Below are positions 44,251 through 53,521 of a DNA stretch of 64,000 bases, one piece after another; position 1 is the first letter of the stretch; every line of letters starts with the position of its first letter. Under the pieces are notes generated by a model. It was not told the DNA's origin. It did no database searches and saw nothing but the letters and a program-made list of their open reading frames with translations. The translations under genes and the position numbers were made by a program. Source of the stretch: Sanguibacter gelidistatuariae (GTDB lineage Bacteria; Actinomycetota; Actinomycetes; Actinomycetales; Cellulomonadaceae); the NCBI RefSeq assembly GCF_900096585.1, contig NZ_FMYH01000007.1, positions 124,001 to 188,000 of the forward strand. The letters run 5' to 3'.

Positions 44251-45780
44251 ATGCGACGAAGCATGACTGCGTTCGGAGTAGCCGGTGTGCTGCTCCTCGC
44301 CACCGCGTGCGGCGGCGGAAGCGACGATGCCGCTGGCAGCTCGGGTGGCGGAGGGACAGCATCACTCGTCCTCGCCCAGTCGGGCATCCCCATCTCGTTC
44401 GACGTCCAGGGCTACGCGTCCGGGCAGCAGACCCAGTACTTCACGGCCGTGTTCGACACGCTTCTCCGTCAGGACGGAGCCGGCGAGATCGTCCCCGGCG
44501 TCGCGTCCGAGTGGTCCTATGACGACACCCGCACGGTCCTTACCCTCACGCTCAACGAGGGCATCACCTTCACCGACGGTGTCGCGCTCGACGCTGACGC
44601 GGTCGTGGCGAACATCGAGCACTTCCGCTCGTCGAGCACTCCCGACCTGTCCAACGCCGTCTTCGTCTCCGCCGTCACGGCCGTCGACCCGACGCACGTC
44701 CAGATCACGCTGTCCCAGCCGGACCCGATGATGCTCAACTGGCTCACTCAGCCGCTCGGCTACATGTCCTCACCCGACTCGTGGGACAACCCCGACGTCG
44801 CGACCAACCCCGTGGGGAGCGGCCCGTACATCCTCGACACCAAGTCGACCGTCGTCGGCTCCACGTACGAGTTCGACAAGAACCCTGACTACTGGGACAA
44901 CTCGTTCGAGCTCTACGACTCCCTCAGCATGAACTACTACGCCGACCAGTCCGCTCTGCTCAACGCCCTGCAGGGCGGCCAGGTGGACGCGGCCTCGTTC
45001 AGCAACTTCTCCTCGCTCGCGCAGGTGGAGTCCGCCGGGTACGACGTCAACACCGCGCAGCTCGACTGGGAAGGGCTGATGCTGCTCGACCGCGACGGTG
45101 CCATCGCACCGGAGCTGGCCGATGTCCGGGTCCGGCAGGCGATCAACTACGCGATCGACAAGGAAGGCATCCTCTCCGCGATCCTCCTCGACCACGGCAC
45201 TGCGACGAGTCAGATCTTCGGTCCCGCCACGGACGGTTACGTCGAGGACCTCGATGACGCATACGTCTACGACCCGGACAAGGCTCGCGACCTGCTCGCA
45301 GCGGCCGGGTACTCCGACGGCATCAAGCTGAGCATGCCCAGCGCCGCGGCACTCGACAGCAGCTTGCTGACCCAGATCCAGCAGCAGCTGGCCGACGTCG
45401 GCATCACGGTGACCTACACCGATGTCGGCACCAACCTCATCTCGGACATCATGGGCGCCAAGTACCCCGCCACCTGGTTCCGGCTCGCGTCGGCAAGCGA
45501 CTGGCAGACGGCGACGTTCGCCATCACGCCTGACGCACTGTTCAACTCCTTCGCGACGACGGTCCCCGAGGTGACGGAGCTTCTCACGACGATGCAGACA
45601 GGCTCTGAGGACGAGGCGGCCACCGCAGCCGAGGACCTCAACCGCTACATCGTGGAGGAGGCGTGGTTCGCGCCCTTCTACTTCGTCGACAACATCTACG
45701 TCAGCAAGCCGACGGTCGACGTGACGATGGCCGCCGACATGGTCGTCCCGTACATCTACCTCATCCAGCCCGCCGCCTGA
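44251..45780 (+). CDS. ABC transporter substrate-binding lipoprotein, family 5 (module 2)
   Basis: A 509-residue family-5 solute-binding protein. The short signal peptide ends in ATAC (Cys20), making it a lipoprotein. The ATG at 44251 has AAGGAG 6 bp upstream; a frame to 44176 has no such site. Family-5 features include VASEWSYDDTRTVLTLTLNEG, NPVGSGPYILDTK, DVRVRQAINYAIDKEGIL and the C-terminal AWFAPFYFVDNIYVSKP. It probably binds the oligosaccharides that the downstream GH3/GH30/GH2/GH51 enzymes degrade. A GC-rich hairpin follows. Confidence 0.87.
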   Translation: MRRSMTAFGVAGVLLLATACGGGSDDAAGSSGGGGTASLVLAQSGIPISFDVQGYASGQQTQYFTAVFDTLLRQDGAGEIVPGVASEWSYDDTRTVLTLTLNEGITFTDGVALDADAVVANIEHFRSSSTPDLSNAVFVSAVTAVDPTHVQITLSQPDPMMLNWLTQPLGYMSSPDSWDNPDVATNPVGSGPYILDTKSTVVGSTYEFDKNPDYWDNSFELYDSLSMNYYADQSALLNALQGGQVDAASFSNFSSLAQVESAGYDVNTAQLDWEGLMLLDRDGAIAPELADVRVRQAINYAIDKEGILSAILLDHGTATSQIFGPATDGYVEDLDDAYVYDPDKARDLLAAAGYSDGIKLSMPSAAALDSSLLTQIQQQLADVGITVTYTDVGTNLISDIMGAKYPATWFRLASASDWQTATFAITPDALFNSFATTVPEVTELLTTMQTGSEDEAATAAEDLNRYIVEEAWFAPFYFVDNIYVSKPTVDVTMAADMVVPYIYLIQPAA

Positions 45781-45788
45781 CTCGGCAC

Positions 45789-45814
45789 GGGGGCAGGCCA
45801 GCAGGCCTGCCCCC
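45789..45814 (+). terminator. hairpin after the module 2 binding-protein gene
   Basis: A perfect 11-bp GC stem (45789-45799 with 45804-45814) and a 4-nt loop lie between the binding-protein and permease genes, 8 bp after the stop. Module 1 has a hairpin at the same place. It probably sets the ratio of binding protein to permease rather than ending the operon. Confidence 0.72.
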
Positions 45815-45835
45815 TCAGCGCTCGGAGGAGCTCTC

Positions 45836-46777
45836 ATGGTCACCTTCCTCGCCCGACGTCTGCTGACCGGCATCGCCATGCTCCTGGTCATCAGTGCCCT
45901 GGCATTCATCCTTCTGTACCTGACCGGCACGGACATCGCCCGCAGCCTGCTCGGTGACAACGCCTCCGCGGAGGCCGTCGCCCTCCGCGCCTCCCAGCTC
46001 GGCCTGAACGATCCGCTCCTGTCGCGCTACGCCGACTGGCTCGGGGGCGCCCTCCACGGCGACCTCGGCACGTCGTGGTTCGGTGGGGCGCCCGTGGTCG
46101 ACGTGCTCGGCTCCCGGTTGGGGGTCACGCTCTCCCTCGTCGTGATCTCCACGCTCATCTCGGCTGTGGTCGCCACCGTGCTTGGTGTCTGGGCGGCCGT
46201 GCGGCGGGGATGGGTCGACCGCATGGTCCAATTTGTCTCTCTCGGGGGTGCAGCTGTCCCTAACTACCTCATCGCCCTCGGCCTGGTGACCCTCTTCGCC
46301 ATCAACCTCGGATGGTTCGCGCCCACCGGGTACACCCGGCCCGAAGACTCCATCGGCAAGTGGGCGGCCTCGATCACCCTGCCCGTCCTGGCACTCACGA
46401 TCGGCTGCATCGCCGGCACCGCCCAACAGGTCCGGTCCGCCATGATCGACGCGCTGCGCCAGGACTACGTCCGCACGCTCCGCAGCCGCGGGCTCTCCCA
46501 TCGCAGCGTCGTCTACAAGCACGTGCTGCGCAACGCGGCCGGCCCCGGGCTGTCGGTTCTCGCCCTGCAGTTCGTCGGCCTCCTCGGCGGCGCTGTGATC
46601 ATCGAGCAGATGTTCGCGGTCCCTGGCCTCGGCTCGCTCTCAGTCTCCAGCACCATCCAGGGTGACATCCCGGTGATCATGGGCGTCGTCATGGTGGTGG
46701 CGGTCATCGTCATCGCCGTCAACCTGCTCATCGACATCGCCCATGGCTGGCTCAACCCGAAGGCGCGTGTCTCATGA
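45836..46777 (+). CDS. ABC transporter permease, DppB type (module 2)
   Basis: A 313-residue permease with about six helices. It opens with FLARRLLTGIAMLLVISALAFILLYLTG, typical for DppB, and contains the ATPase-contact loop LRQDYVRTLRSRGLSHRSVVYKHVLR (near residue 207-230) and a C-terminal helix pair. GGAGGAG precedes the ATG. Its 3' end overlaps the next gene by 4 bp. It pairs with the permease half of the following fusion protein to form the channel. Confidence 0.9.
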   Translation: MVTFLARRLLTGIAMLLVISALAFILLYLTGTDIARSLLGDNASAEAVALRASQLGLNDPLLSRYADWLGGALHGDLGTSWFGGAPVVDVLGSRLGVTLSLVVISTLISAVVATVLGVWAAVRRGWVDRMVQFVSLGGAAVPNYLIALGLVTLFAINLGWFAPTGYTRPEDSIGKWAASITLPVLALTIGCIAGTAQQVRSAMIDALRQDYVRTLRSRGLSHRSVVYKHVLRNAAGPGLSVLALQFVGLLGGAVIIEQMFAVPGLGSLSVSSTIQGDIPVIMGVVMVVAVIVIAVNLLIDIAHGWLNPKARVS

Positions 46778-48582
46778 GCGACCTGACTACCACGCTCCCG
46801 GCCGACACCCGGTCCGCGGACGCGTCCCTCGCCAAGCGGCTGCTGCGTGACCCGCTCGGTCTTGTCTCGCTCGTCTTCCTCGTGGTCGTCGTGCTGGCGG
46901 CCGTGCTCGCGCCCCTGCTCACCCAGCACGACCCCACGGTCGCCGTGCTGGGAGACGTGCTCGCCGACCCCGGCGACGGCCACCTCCTCGGCGGGGACAG
47001 CGCAGGTCGCGATGTCTTCGCGCGGCTGCTCTACGGCAGCCGTTTCAGTCTCCTCGGCGCCGCCCTCGCGCTTGGCGTGGCCGTCGTCATCGGTGGTCTG
47101 AGCGGACTGGTCGCCGGCTATTTCGGGCGATGGTTCGACACCTTGTCGTCTGGAGCTGCCGCCGTCCTCATGGCACTGCCCGGCATGGTCGTGCTGCTTG
47201 CGGCACGGTCCGTCGTCGGCACCTCGGCGTGGTGGGCGATGGCCATCTTCGGCATCCTCCTGTCGGCCTCGGTCTTCCGTCTCGTGCGCCAGACGGTCCA
47301 GTCCGTCCGCAACGAGCTCTACGTCGACGCCGCGCGGGTCGCCGGACTGTCCGACCTGCGGATCATCTTCCGTCACGTGCTGCGCGTCGTCCGAGCGCCC
47401 ATCATCATCCAGGCCGGGTTCATCGCGTCCGTGGCCATCGCGATCCAGGCAGGCCTGGAGTTTCTCGGCCTCGGCGACATGTCGATCCCCACGTGGGGCA
47501 GCATGCTCAACGACGGGTTCGCCCGCATCTACCAGCAACCCCTGCTCATCCTGTGGCCAAGCCTGATGATCGCGCTCGTGTGCCTGGCACTGACCCTCGT
47601 GGCCAACTCGCTCCGGGACGCGTTGGAAAGCACCTCGAGCCCGCGTCGAGCGGTCGCTCCAACGTCCCCCGACGGCGCATCCGGCGACGCGACCGCGTCG
47701 GCAACGAATCACGCGGCGGACGACGCCGGGACGCTGCTGCGTGTCGAGGGTCTCCGCGTCGGGTACGCGATGCCGGACGGCTCCACCAAGGAGATCGTCC
47801 ACGGCATCGACCTCGAGGTGCGCCGCGGCGAGGTCGTCGGGCTGATCGGCGAGTCCGGGTCGGGCAAGACCCAGTCCGCCTTCGCCATCATGAAGCTCCT
47901 CCCAGAGGGTGGCGGCATCCTCGGGGGGCGCGTGCTGTGGAAGGGACATGACCTGGCCCGGCTCTCGGAGCGGGACATGACGAGGATCCGAGGCAAGGAG
48001 ATCGCGTACGTCCCGCAGGAACCAATGAGCAACCTCGACCCGTCGTTCACCATCGGCGCCCAGCTGGTCGAGCCGATGCGGGTCCACCTCGGGCTGAGCC
48101 GGGCCCAGGCCCGCACCCGGGCCGTCGAGCTGCTCCGCCGGGTGGGCATCAACCAACCGGAACGCGTGTTCCGCGCCTACCCGCACGAGGTGTCCGGCGG
48201 GATGGCGCAGCGTGTGCTCATCGCCGGAGCCATCAGCTGCGAGCCGGAGCTGCTCGTCGCGGACGAGCCCACGACCGCGCTCGACGTCACCGTCCAGGCC
48301 GACATCCTCGACCTCCTGCGTAGCCTCCAAGACGACTTCGACATGGGGATCCTGCTCGTCACGCACAACTTCGGCGTGGTCGCAGACCTCTGCGACAGGG
48401 TCGCGGTCATGCGGGAGGGCGACATCGTCGAGCGTGGGTCGACCCGGGACATCTTCGTCCACCACGAGCACCCGTACACGACCCAGCTGTTCGACGCGAT
48501 CCTCACGCCGGAGAACACCCGGCAGCCCTACCGGGCGCCGGACCAACCGACGACCCCCCACACAGAGGTGAGCACGTCATGA
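46774..48582 (+). CDS. fused ABC permease-ATPase (DppC-DppD type, module 2)
   Basis: A 602-residue fusion. Residues 1 to about 290 are a DppC-type permease (HLLGGDSAGRDVFARLLYGSRFS near 69; VAGLSDLRIIFRHVLRV contact loop). Residues about 290-320 are an Ala/Ser/Pro-rich linker. From about 322 on is a DppD-type ATPase with Walker A GESGSGKT (359-366), signature VSGGMAQRV and Walker B LLVADEPTTALD. It needs the downstream ATPase as second nucleotide site. Both ends overlap neighbours by 4 bp. The DNA reads through without a frameshift, so the fusion is real. Confidence 0.9.
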   Translation: MSDLTTTLPADTRSADASLAKRLLRDPLGLVSLVFLVVVVLAAVLAPLLTQHDPTVAVLGDVLADPGDGHLLGGDSAGRDVFARLLYGSRFSLLGAALALGVAVVIGGLSGLVAGYFGRWFDTLSSGAAAVLMALPGMVVLLAARSVVGTSAWWAMAIFGILLSASVFRLVRQTVQSVRNELYVDAARVAGLSDLRIIFRHVLRVVRAPIIIQAGFIASVAIAIQAGLEFLGLGDMSIPTWGSMLNDGFARIYQQPLLILWPSLMIALVCLALTLVANSLRDALESTSSPRRAVAPTSPDGASGDATASATNHAADDAGTLLRVEGLRVGYAMPDGSTKEIVHGIDLEVRRGEVVGLIGESGSGKTQSAFAIMKLLPEGGGILGGRVLWKGHDLARLSERDMTRIRGKEIAYVPQEPMSNLDPSFTIGAQLVEPMRVHLGLSRAQARTRAVELLRRVGINQPERVFRAYPHEVSGGMAQRVLIAGAISCEPELLVADEPTTALDVTVQADILDLLRSLQDDFDMGILLVTHNFGVVADLCDRVAVMREGDIVERGSTRDIFVHHEHPYTTQLFDAILTPENTRQPYRAPDQPTTPHTEVSTS

Positions 48583-49442
48583 CCGAGCCGCTCCTGCAGA
48601 TACGCGACGTCGTCGTGGAGTACCCGAGCAAGGGCTTCCGGACGAAGCCGTTCCGGGCGCTCAAGGGCGTCAGCCTGGACATCCGGCCTGGTGAGTGCGT
48701 CGGCCTCGTCGGTGAGTCTGGTTCCGGGAAGACGACGCTCGGCCGGGCCGTGCTCGGACTCGCCCCGGTCACCGGCGGGTCCATCCGGTTCGACGGGCGC
48801 GAGCTCACCGCGATGAGCTCCCGCGAGCGTCGGGGTATGGGCAGCGACATCCAGGTCGTGTTCCAGGACCCGTACACCTCTCTCAACCCGTCGATGACGA
48901 TCGGCGACATCCTCGCCGAGCCTCTCACCGCCCGCGACGTGGGCCGCAAGGCCGCGCAGGCACGTGTCGCGGAGCTGCTCGAGCAGGTGCGCCTGCCGAC
49001 CGACTCCGTCCGCAGGCTCCCCCGGGAGTTCAGCGGTGGGCAGCGCCAGCGCGTCGCGATCGCGCGGGCGCTCGCCCTGGACCCCCGGCTGATCATCTGC
49101 GACGAGCCCGTGTCCGCGCTGGACCTGTCGACCCAGGCGCGTGTCCTGGACCTCTTTGTCGAGATCCAGGAGCGGACCGGCGTGGCGTACCTCTTTGTCA
49201 CGCACGACCTCGAGGTGGTGCGGCACGTGAGCCACCGGGTGGCCGTCATGTACCAGGGAGAGATCGTCGAGCGCGGCGAGACCGCGGACGTCACCTCTGC
49301 CCCGGAGCACCCGTACACCCAGCGCCTGTGGATGGCGTCACCCGTCCCGGACCCGGTCGCTCAGGAGAGACGGCGCGCCGAGCGCCAGCGCCTCCTGGCG
49401 GTGCAGGCCGAGCAGGACCAGCAGGCAGGTGCAGTCGCCTGA
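48579..49442 (+). CDS. ABC transporter ATPase, DppF type (module 2)
   Basis: A 287-residue ATPase. Walker A GESGSGKTTLGRAV lies near residue 48, the Q-loop in VVFQDPYTSLNPSM, the signature FSGGQRQRVAIA near 150 and Walker B LIICDEPVSALD near 172, all canonical. The C-terminal oligopeptide-transporter extension (EHPYTQRLWMASPVPDP) is present. It provides the second nucleotide site for the module 2 transporter. A 70-bp gap without notable signals separates it from the GH3 gene, which is probably on the same transcript. Confidence 0.92.
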   Translation: MTEPLLQIRDVVVEYPSKGFRTKPFRALKGVSLDIRPGECVGLVGESGSGKTTLGRAVLGLAPVTGGSIRFDGRELTAMSSRERRGMGSDIQVVFQDPYTSLNPSMTIGDILAEPLTARDVGRKAAQARVAELLEQVRLPTDSVRRLPREFSGGQRQRVAIARALALDPRLIICDEPVSALDLSTQARVLDLFVEIQERTGVAYLFVTHDLEVVRHVSHRVAVMYQGEIVERGETADVTSAPEHPYTQRLWMASPVPDPVAQERRRAERQRLLAVQAEQDQQAGAVA

Positions 49443-49512
49443 GAAACCGCCAACGGCGATCCACTGCCCCGATATCGAACACATCTCCTTCCCGCTCCCG
49501 AAAGGCTTGACC

Positions 49513-52017
49513 ATGCCCGAGGACCTCTCTCCCCGCCCGACGACGCCCGACGAGCTCTCGCTCACCTCGACCCGGCTCACCGAGCTGCTGGGCCAGCTGA
49601 CGCTCGAGGAGAAGGTGCACCTTCTCACCGGGTGCGACTTCTGGACCACGTGGCCCATGGAGAAGATCGGGCTCCGCCGGCTGCTCGTCTCCGACGGGCC
49701 CTCCGGGGTGCGCGGTGAGGTGTGGGACGAGCGGTCGCCCTCGCTCAACCTGCCGTCGGCGTCAGCGCTCTCCTCGTCATGGGACACCACGATCGCGCGC
49801 AGGTACGGCAACATCTCGGCGCAGGAGGCCCGCCGCAAGGGGGTCGACGTCATCCTCGGACCGACCATCAACCTGCACCGCTCGCCGCTCGGCGGACGCC
49901 ACTTCGAGGCATTCAGCGAGGACCCGGTGCTCACCGCCGACCTGGCCGCGGCCTACGTGGAGGGCGTGCAGGAGAAGGGCGTCGGTGCGACCCCCAAGCA
50001 CTACATCGCCAACGACTACGAGACCGACCGCTTCACGGCGAGCACCGCGGTCTCCGAGCGAGCCCTGCGAGAGCTCTACCTGCTCGCGTTCGAGAAGCCG
50101 GTCGTCGACGCGGGGGCCTGGCTCGTGATGTCGTCCTACAACGCGGTCAACGGTGTCACCCTGACCGAGCACGAGCTCTTGCGGACCCCGCTGAAGGACG
50201 AGTGGGGTTTCGACGGCGTCGTCATCAGCGACTGGACTGGAGTCCGCAGCGTCGAGTCCGCCGCCGCCGCCCAAGACCTGGTCATGCCGGGGCCGGACGG
50301 TCCCTGGGGGCACGCCCTCGTCGAGGCCGTCCGTGACGGCAGCGTTGCGGAGTCAGCCGTCGACGAGAAGGTGCTGCGGATGCTCCTGCTCGCGGCGCGT
50401 GTCGGGGCGCTCAAGGGCTTCGAGCCGGCAGGGCACGCCGACGCCGAGCCCATGGACGGGATCGCGTTTGCCCGCGAGGCCGCGACCGAGGGCACCGTTC
50501 TGCTTGCCAACGGCGGGATCCTGCCGCTGGACCCGGCCGCACTCACCCGCGTCGCGGTCATCGGGCACAACGCCCGCCAGGCGCGGACCCAGGGTGGAGG
50601 CTCTGCCACCGTGCTCCCCGAGGCGGTCGTAACCCCCCTCGAGGGCTTGCGATCCGCGCTGCCGGGTGTGGACGTGACCTACGCGCTCGGGGCCGTGGTC
50701 CAGCAGGGCATCGCCGAGCTGCAGCTCGCGCAGGTGATGAATCCTGCGACGGCGCAGAACGGGATGCTCGTGCGCTTCCTCGACGCCGCCGGCGAGGAGC
50801 TGTTCCGCGAGGACCGGTTGGCCACCTCGCTCGTCTACTTCGGGGGAGATGCACCGATCGCCTCCGCGAGCACCGTGGAGCTCTCGCTCACGTGGACGCC
50901 CGACGTCACGGGTGAGGTGCTCCTCGGCTTCTCCGCCGTGGGGAACGGGCGCATCGTCGTGGACGGCGCGCTGGTGCTCGAAGACAGTGCCGCGGCCGTC
51001 GGCATGGACCTCGGGGCGAGCTTCCTCTCCCCGCCTTCCGTCTCGGCGCCGATCTCCGTCACCGACGGCCAGCCTGTCGACGTCCGCGTCGAGTTCGACC
51101 TCGACTCACGCGACTCGGCGCTCGCGGGCGTCTTCTCCATCACGCTGGGCCTTGAGCCGGACACCAGCTCGCCTGACGCGCTCCTCTCGGAAGCCGTCGC
51201 TGCTGCCTCGGCGGCCGACGTCGCCGTCGTCGTCGTCGGCACGAACTCGCAGGTCGAGTCGGAGGGCTTCGACCGGACGGACCTCTCGCTCCCCGGCCTT
51301 CAGGACGAGCTCGTACGGGCCGTGATCGCCACGGGTACCCCGACGGTCGTCGTCGTGAACTCGGGCTCGCCGGTGCTGATGCCCTGGCGCGAGGACGTCG
51401 CGGCCGTGGTGCTGGCGTACTTCGGCGGGCAGGAGATGGGCAACGCGCTGGCTGACGTCCTGCTCGGCCTGGCTGAGCCCGGCGGGCGCCTCCCCACCAC
51501 CTGGCCGAAGACGCTGGCCGATGTCCCGGTGCTGAACGTCACCCCCGTCGACGGCGTCGTCGCATACGACGAAGGCGTGCACATCGGCTATCGCGCGTGG
51601 CTCAAGGCTGGGACCGAGCCTGCCTACCCGTTCGGCCACGGGCTCGGGTACACCACGTGGGAGCTCGCCGACCTCTTGGTCGAGGGTGGGCTGACCCCCG
51701 AGTCCGGACCCACGGCCCACCTGTCGGTGACCAACACCGGTGCCCGGGCCGGCAAGCAGGTCGTGCAGGTGTACCTCTCGCGGTCCGAGACCGCCGTCGA
51801 CCGTCCGGTGCGCTGGCTCGTCGCGCACACGACGGTGCGCGCGGCAGCGGGCGAGACCGTGTCGGTGTCGGTTCCGGTGCAGGCCCGCGCGGGCGCCCAC
51901 TGGCAGGACGGTGCGTGGCGCTATGAGCCCGGCATGTTCCGCGTCGAGGTGGGGACGTCCGTCGCGGACCTGCCCCTGCACGCCGACGTGGCGCTCACGC
52001 TCGACCACGTCGTGTAG
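49513..52017 (+). CDS. GH3 family beta-glycosidase with PA14 domain
   Basis: An 834-residue family 3 hydrolase. The N-terminal TIM barrel has DGPSGVRGE, the substrate loop KHYIANDYETDR and nucleophile Asp240 (VISDW). The (alpha/beta)6 domain is interrupted at about residues 410-560 by a PA14-like beta module (MLVRFLDAAGEELF onward), as in KdgA-type beta-glucosidases. A fibronectin III-like domain ends the protein. There is no signal peptide. Candidate activities are beta-glucosidase or beta-xylosidase on imported oligosaccharides. ATG at 49513 follows GAAAGG. Confidence 0.9.
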   Translation: MPEDLSPRPTTPDELSLTSTRLTELLGQLTLEEKVHLLTGCDFWTTWPMEKIGLRRLLVSDGPSGVRGEVWDERSPSLNLPSASALSSSWDTTIARRYGNISAQEARRKGVDVILGPTINLHRSPLGGRHFEAFSEDPVLTADLAAAYVEGVQEKGVGATPKHYIANDYETDRFTASTAVSERALRELYLLAFEKPVVDAGAWLVMSSYNAVNGVTLTEHELLRTPLKDEWGFDGVVISDWTGVRSVESAAAAQDLVMPGPDGPWGHALVEAVRDGSVAESAVDEKVLRMLLLAARVGALKGFEPAGHADAEPMDGIAFAREAATEGTVLLANGGILPLDPAALTRVAVIGHNARQARTQGGGSATVLPEAVVTPLEGLRSALPGVDVTYALGAVVQQGIAELQLAQVMNPATAQNGMLVRFLDAAGEELFREDRLATSLVYFGGDAPIASASTVELSLTWTPDVTGEVLLGFSAVGNGRIVVDGALVLEDSAAAVGMDLGASFLSPPSVSAPISVTDGQPVDVRVEFDLDSRDSALAGVFSITLGLEPDTSSPDALLSEAVAAASAADVAVVVVGTNSQVESEGFDRTDLSLPGLQDELVRAVIATGTPTVVVVNSGSPVLMPWREDVAAVVLAYFGGQEMGNALADVLLGLAEPGGRLPTTWPKTLADVPVLNVTPVDGVVAYDEGVHIGYRAWLKAGTEPAYPFGHGLGYTTWELADLLVEGGLTPESGPTAHLSVTNTGARAGKQVVQVYLSRSETAVDRPVRWLVAHTTVRAAAGETVSVSVPVQARAGAHWQDGAWRYEPGMFRVEVGTSVADLPLHADVALTLDHVV

Positions 52018-52052
52018 TCCCGCACGCTGCCGCACCGACAGAGGAGAGACAC

Positions 52053-53486
52053 ATGAGCATCGCCCAGCACAAGACCCCGTCCGCCGTGGCGGGCACCCCC
52101 ACCGTCCCCACGCGGTGGGTCGTGACGACCGAGTCCGACCCCTGGCAGTCCCGGAAGGCCCCGACGCCGGGACCGATGACGGCGATGCCGGACATCTTCG
52201 TCGAGACCGGGTCGCCCGCACAGACGATCGAGGGTTTTGGGGCATCGTTCAACGAGCTCGGGTGGACCGCGCTGCAAGCGCTCGACGCCGAGCAGCGCGC
52301 AGAGATCTTTGACGAACTCTTCTCGCCGGGGGTCGGTGCGAACCTGACGCTATGCCGCATGCCCATCGGGGCGAACGACTTCTCCCTGGACTGGTACTCC
52401 TATGACGAGGTGGCCGGCGACGTCGGCCTTGAGCACTTCGGGATCGAGAACGACCTCGACACGCTCGTCCCGTTCATCCGTGCGGCCCAGGAGCGCCAGC
52501 CCAGCCTGCGCCTGTGGGCCTCCCCATGGAGCCCGCCGACCTGGATGAAGACCAACGGGCACTACGCCGGCGCGATGCCGATCCCCGGAATGCAAGATAT
52601 CCAGAACGGCCTGGAGCCTCATCAGGTCGGGCGCGAGGGGACGGACATGTTCCGCAGGGAGGAGCCGTACCTCAGTGCGTACGCCGCGTACTTCGGCCGG
52701 TTCGTCGACGCGTACCGCGAGCTGGGCATCCCGGTCGAGATGGTCATGCCCCAGAACGAGTTCAACTCGCCTCAGGTGTTCCCGAGCTGCACGTGGACGC
52801 CGGAGGGACTCGCCCTGTTCATCGCCCGCCTCGGACCCGAGATGGAGCGGCGCGGAGTGGCAGTCTTCCTCGGGACCCTGGAACGTGGCGACGACAGCCT
52901 CGTCCAGCGCGTCCTCGACGATCCCGCAGCCGCCCGGCACGTACGCGGCGTCGGGATCCAGTGGGCGGGCAAGCGTGCCCTGCCGTACGTGCACCGTGAC
53001 AACCCGGACCTGACGATCTACCAGACCGAGCAGGAGTGCGGAGACGGACTCAACGACTGGCGGTACTGCCGCTACGCGTGGACCCTGATGAAGCAGTTCC
53101 TCACGACCGGCGCCAGCGCCTACATGTACTGGAACATCGCGCTCGAGCGCGGCGGGCTCAGCCGGTGGGGCTGGGCGCAGAACTCCTTTGTCACGGTCGA
53201 CACAGCCGCGGCGACGTATACGTTCAACCACGAGTACTACCTCATGAAGCACGTCAGCCACTTCCTCCAGGCGGGCGCCCGCGCCCTCCCGACGTCGAGC
53301 TACACGGGATTCGAGAACCAGGTCGCGTTCAGTAACCCGGACGGCACGGTCGTCGTCGTCATCCAGAACGACACGCACACTGACCGGGCCGTCCGCATCC
53401 TCGTCGACGGGCAGGTCTTCACTCCCACCTTGCCGGCCGACTCCTTCAGCACCCTCGTCCTCCCCTCGGCACCTGCCGAGCGCTGA
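52053..53486 (+). CDS. GH30 family glycoside hydrolase
   Basis: A 477-residue clan GH-A enzyme of family 30. It shows TIEGFGASFNELGW near residue 57, LRLWASPWSPPTWMKTNG near 155, acid/base Glu236 (MPQNE) and nucleophile Glu326 (YQTEQE). The barrel is followed by the small side beta-domain common to the family (VAFSNPDGTVVVVIQND). No signal peptide is evident. GH30 includes beta-glucosidases, beta-xylosidases, beta-fucosidases and endo-1,6-galactanases; the subfamily cannot be fixed here. GAGGAGAG precedes the ATG, 36 bp after GH3. Confidence 0.88.
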   Translation: MSIAQHKTPSAVAGTPTVPTRWVVTTESDPWQSRKAPTPGPMTAMPDIFVETGSPAQTIEGFGASFNELGWTALQALDAEQRAEIFDELFSPGVGANLTLCRMPIGANDFSLDWYSYDEVAGDVGLEHFGIENDLDTLVPFIRAAQERQPSLRLWASPWSPPTWMKTNGHYAGAMPIPGMQDIQNGLEPHQVGREGTDMFRREEPYLSAYAAYFGRFVDAYRELGIPVEMVMPQNEFNSPQVFPSCTWTPEGLALFIARLGPEMERRGVAVFLGTLERGDDSLVQRVLDDPAAARHVRGVGIQWAGKRALPYVHRDNPDLTIYQTEQECGDGLNDWRYCRYAWTLMKQFLTTGASAYMYWNIALERGGLSRWGWAQNSFVTVDTAAATYTFNHEYYLMKHVSHFLQAGARALPTSSYTGFENQVAFSNPDGTVVVVIQNDTHTDRAVRILVDGQVFTPTLPADSFSTLVLPSAPAER

Positions 53487-53521
53487 CGACCAGCACCCCC
53501 ATCGACGATCGGAGACACCTC

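Noticed and set aside
46774-48582. Frameshift or sequencing error joining permease and ATPase genes
   Set aside because: The frame is continuous through a plausible Ala/Ser/Pro-rich linker and both domains are complete; such fusions are known in actinobacterial Opp systems.
32701-49442. Peptide or nickel transporters
   Set aside because: The protein family would allow it, but both sets lie between LacI genes and glycosidases and no peptidase or nickel gene is nearby, so sugar uptake is the better reading, though not proven.
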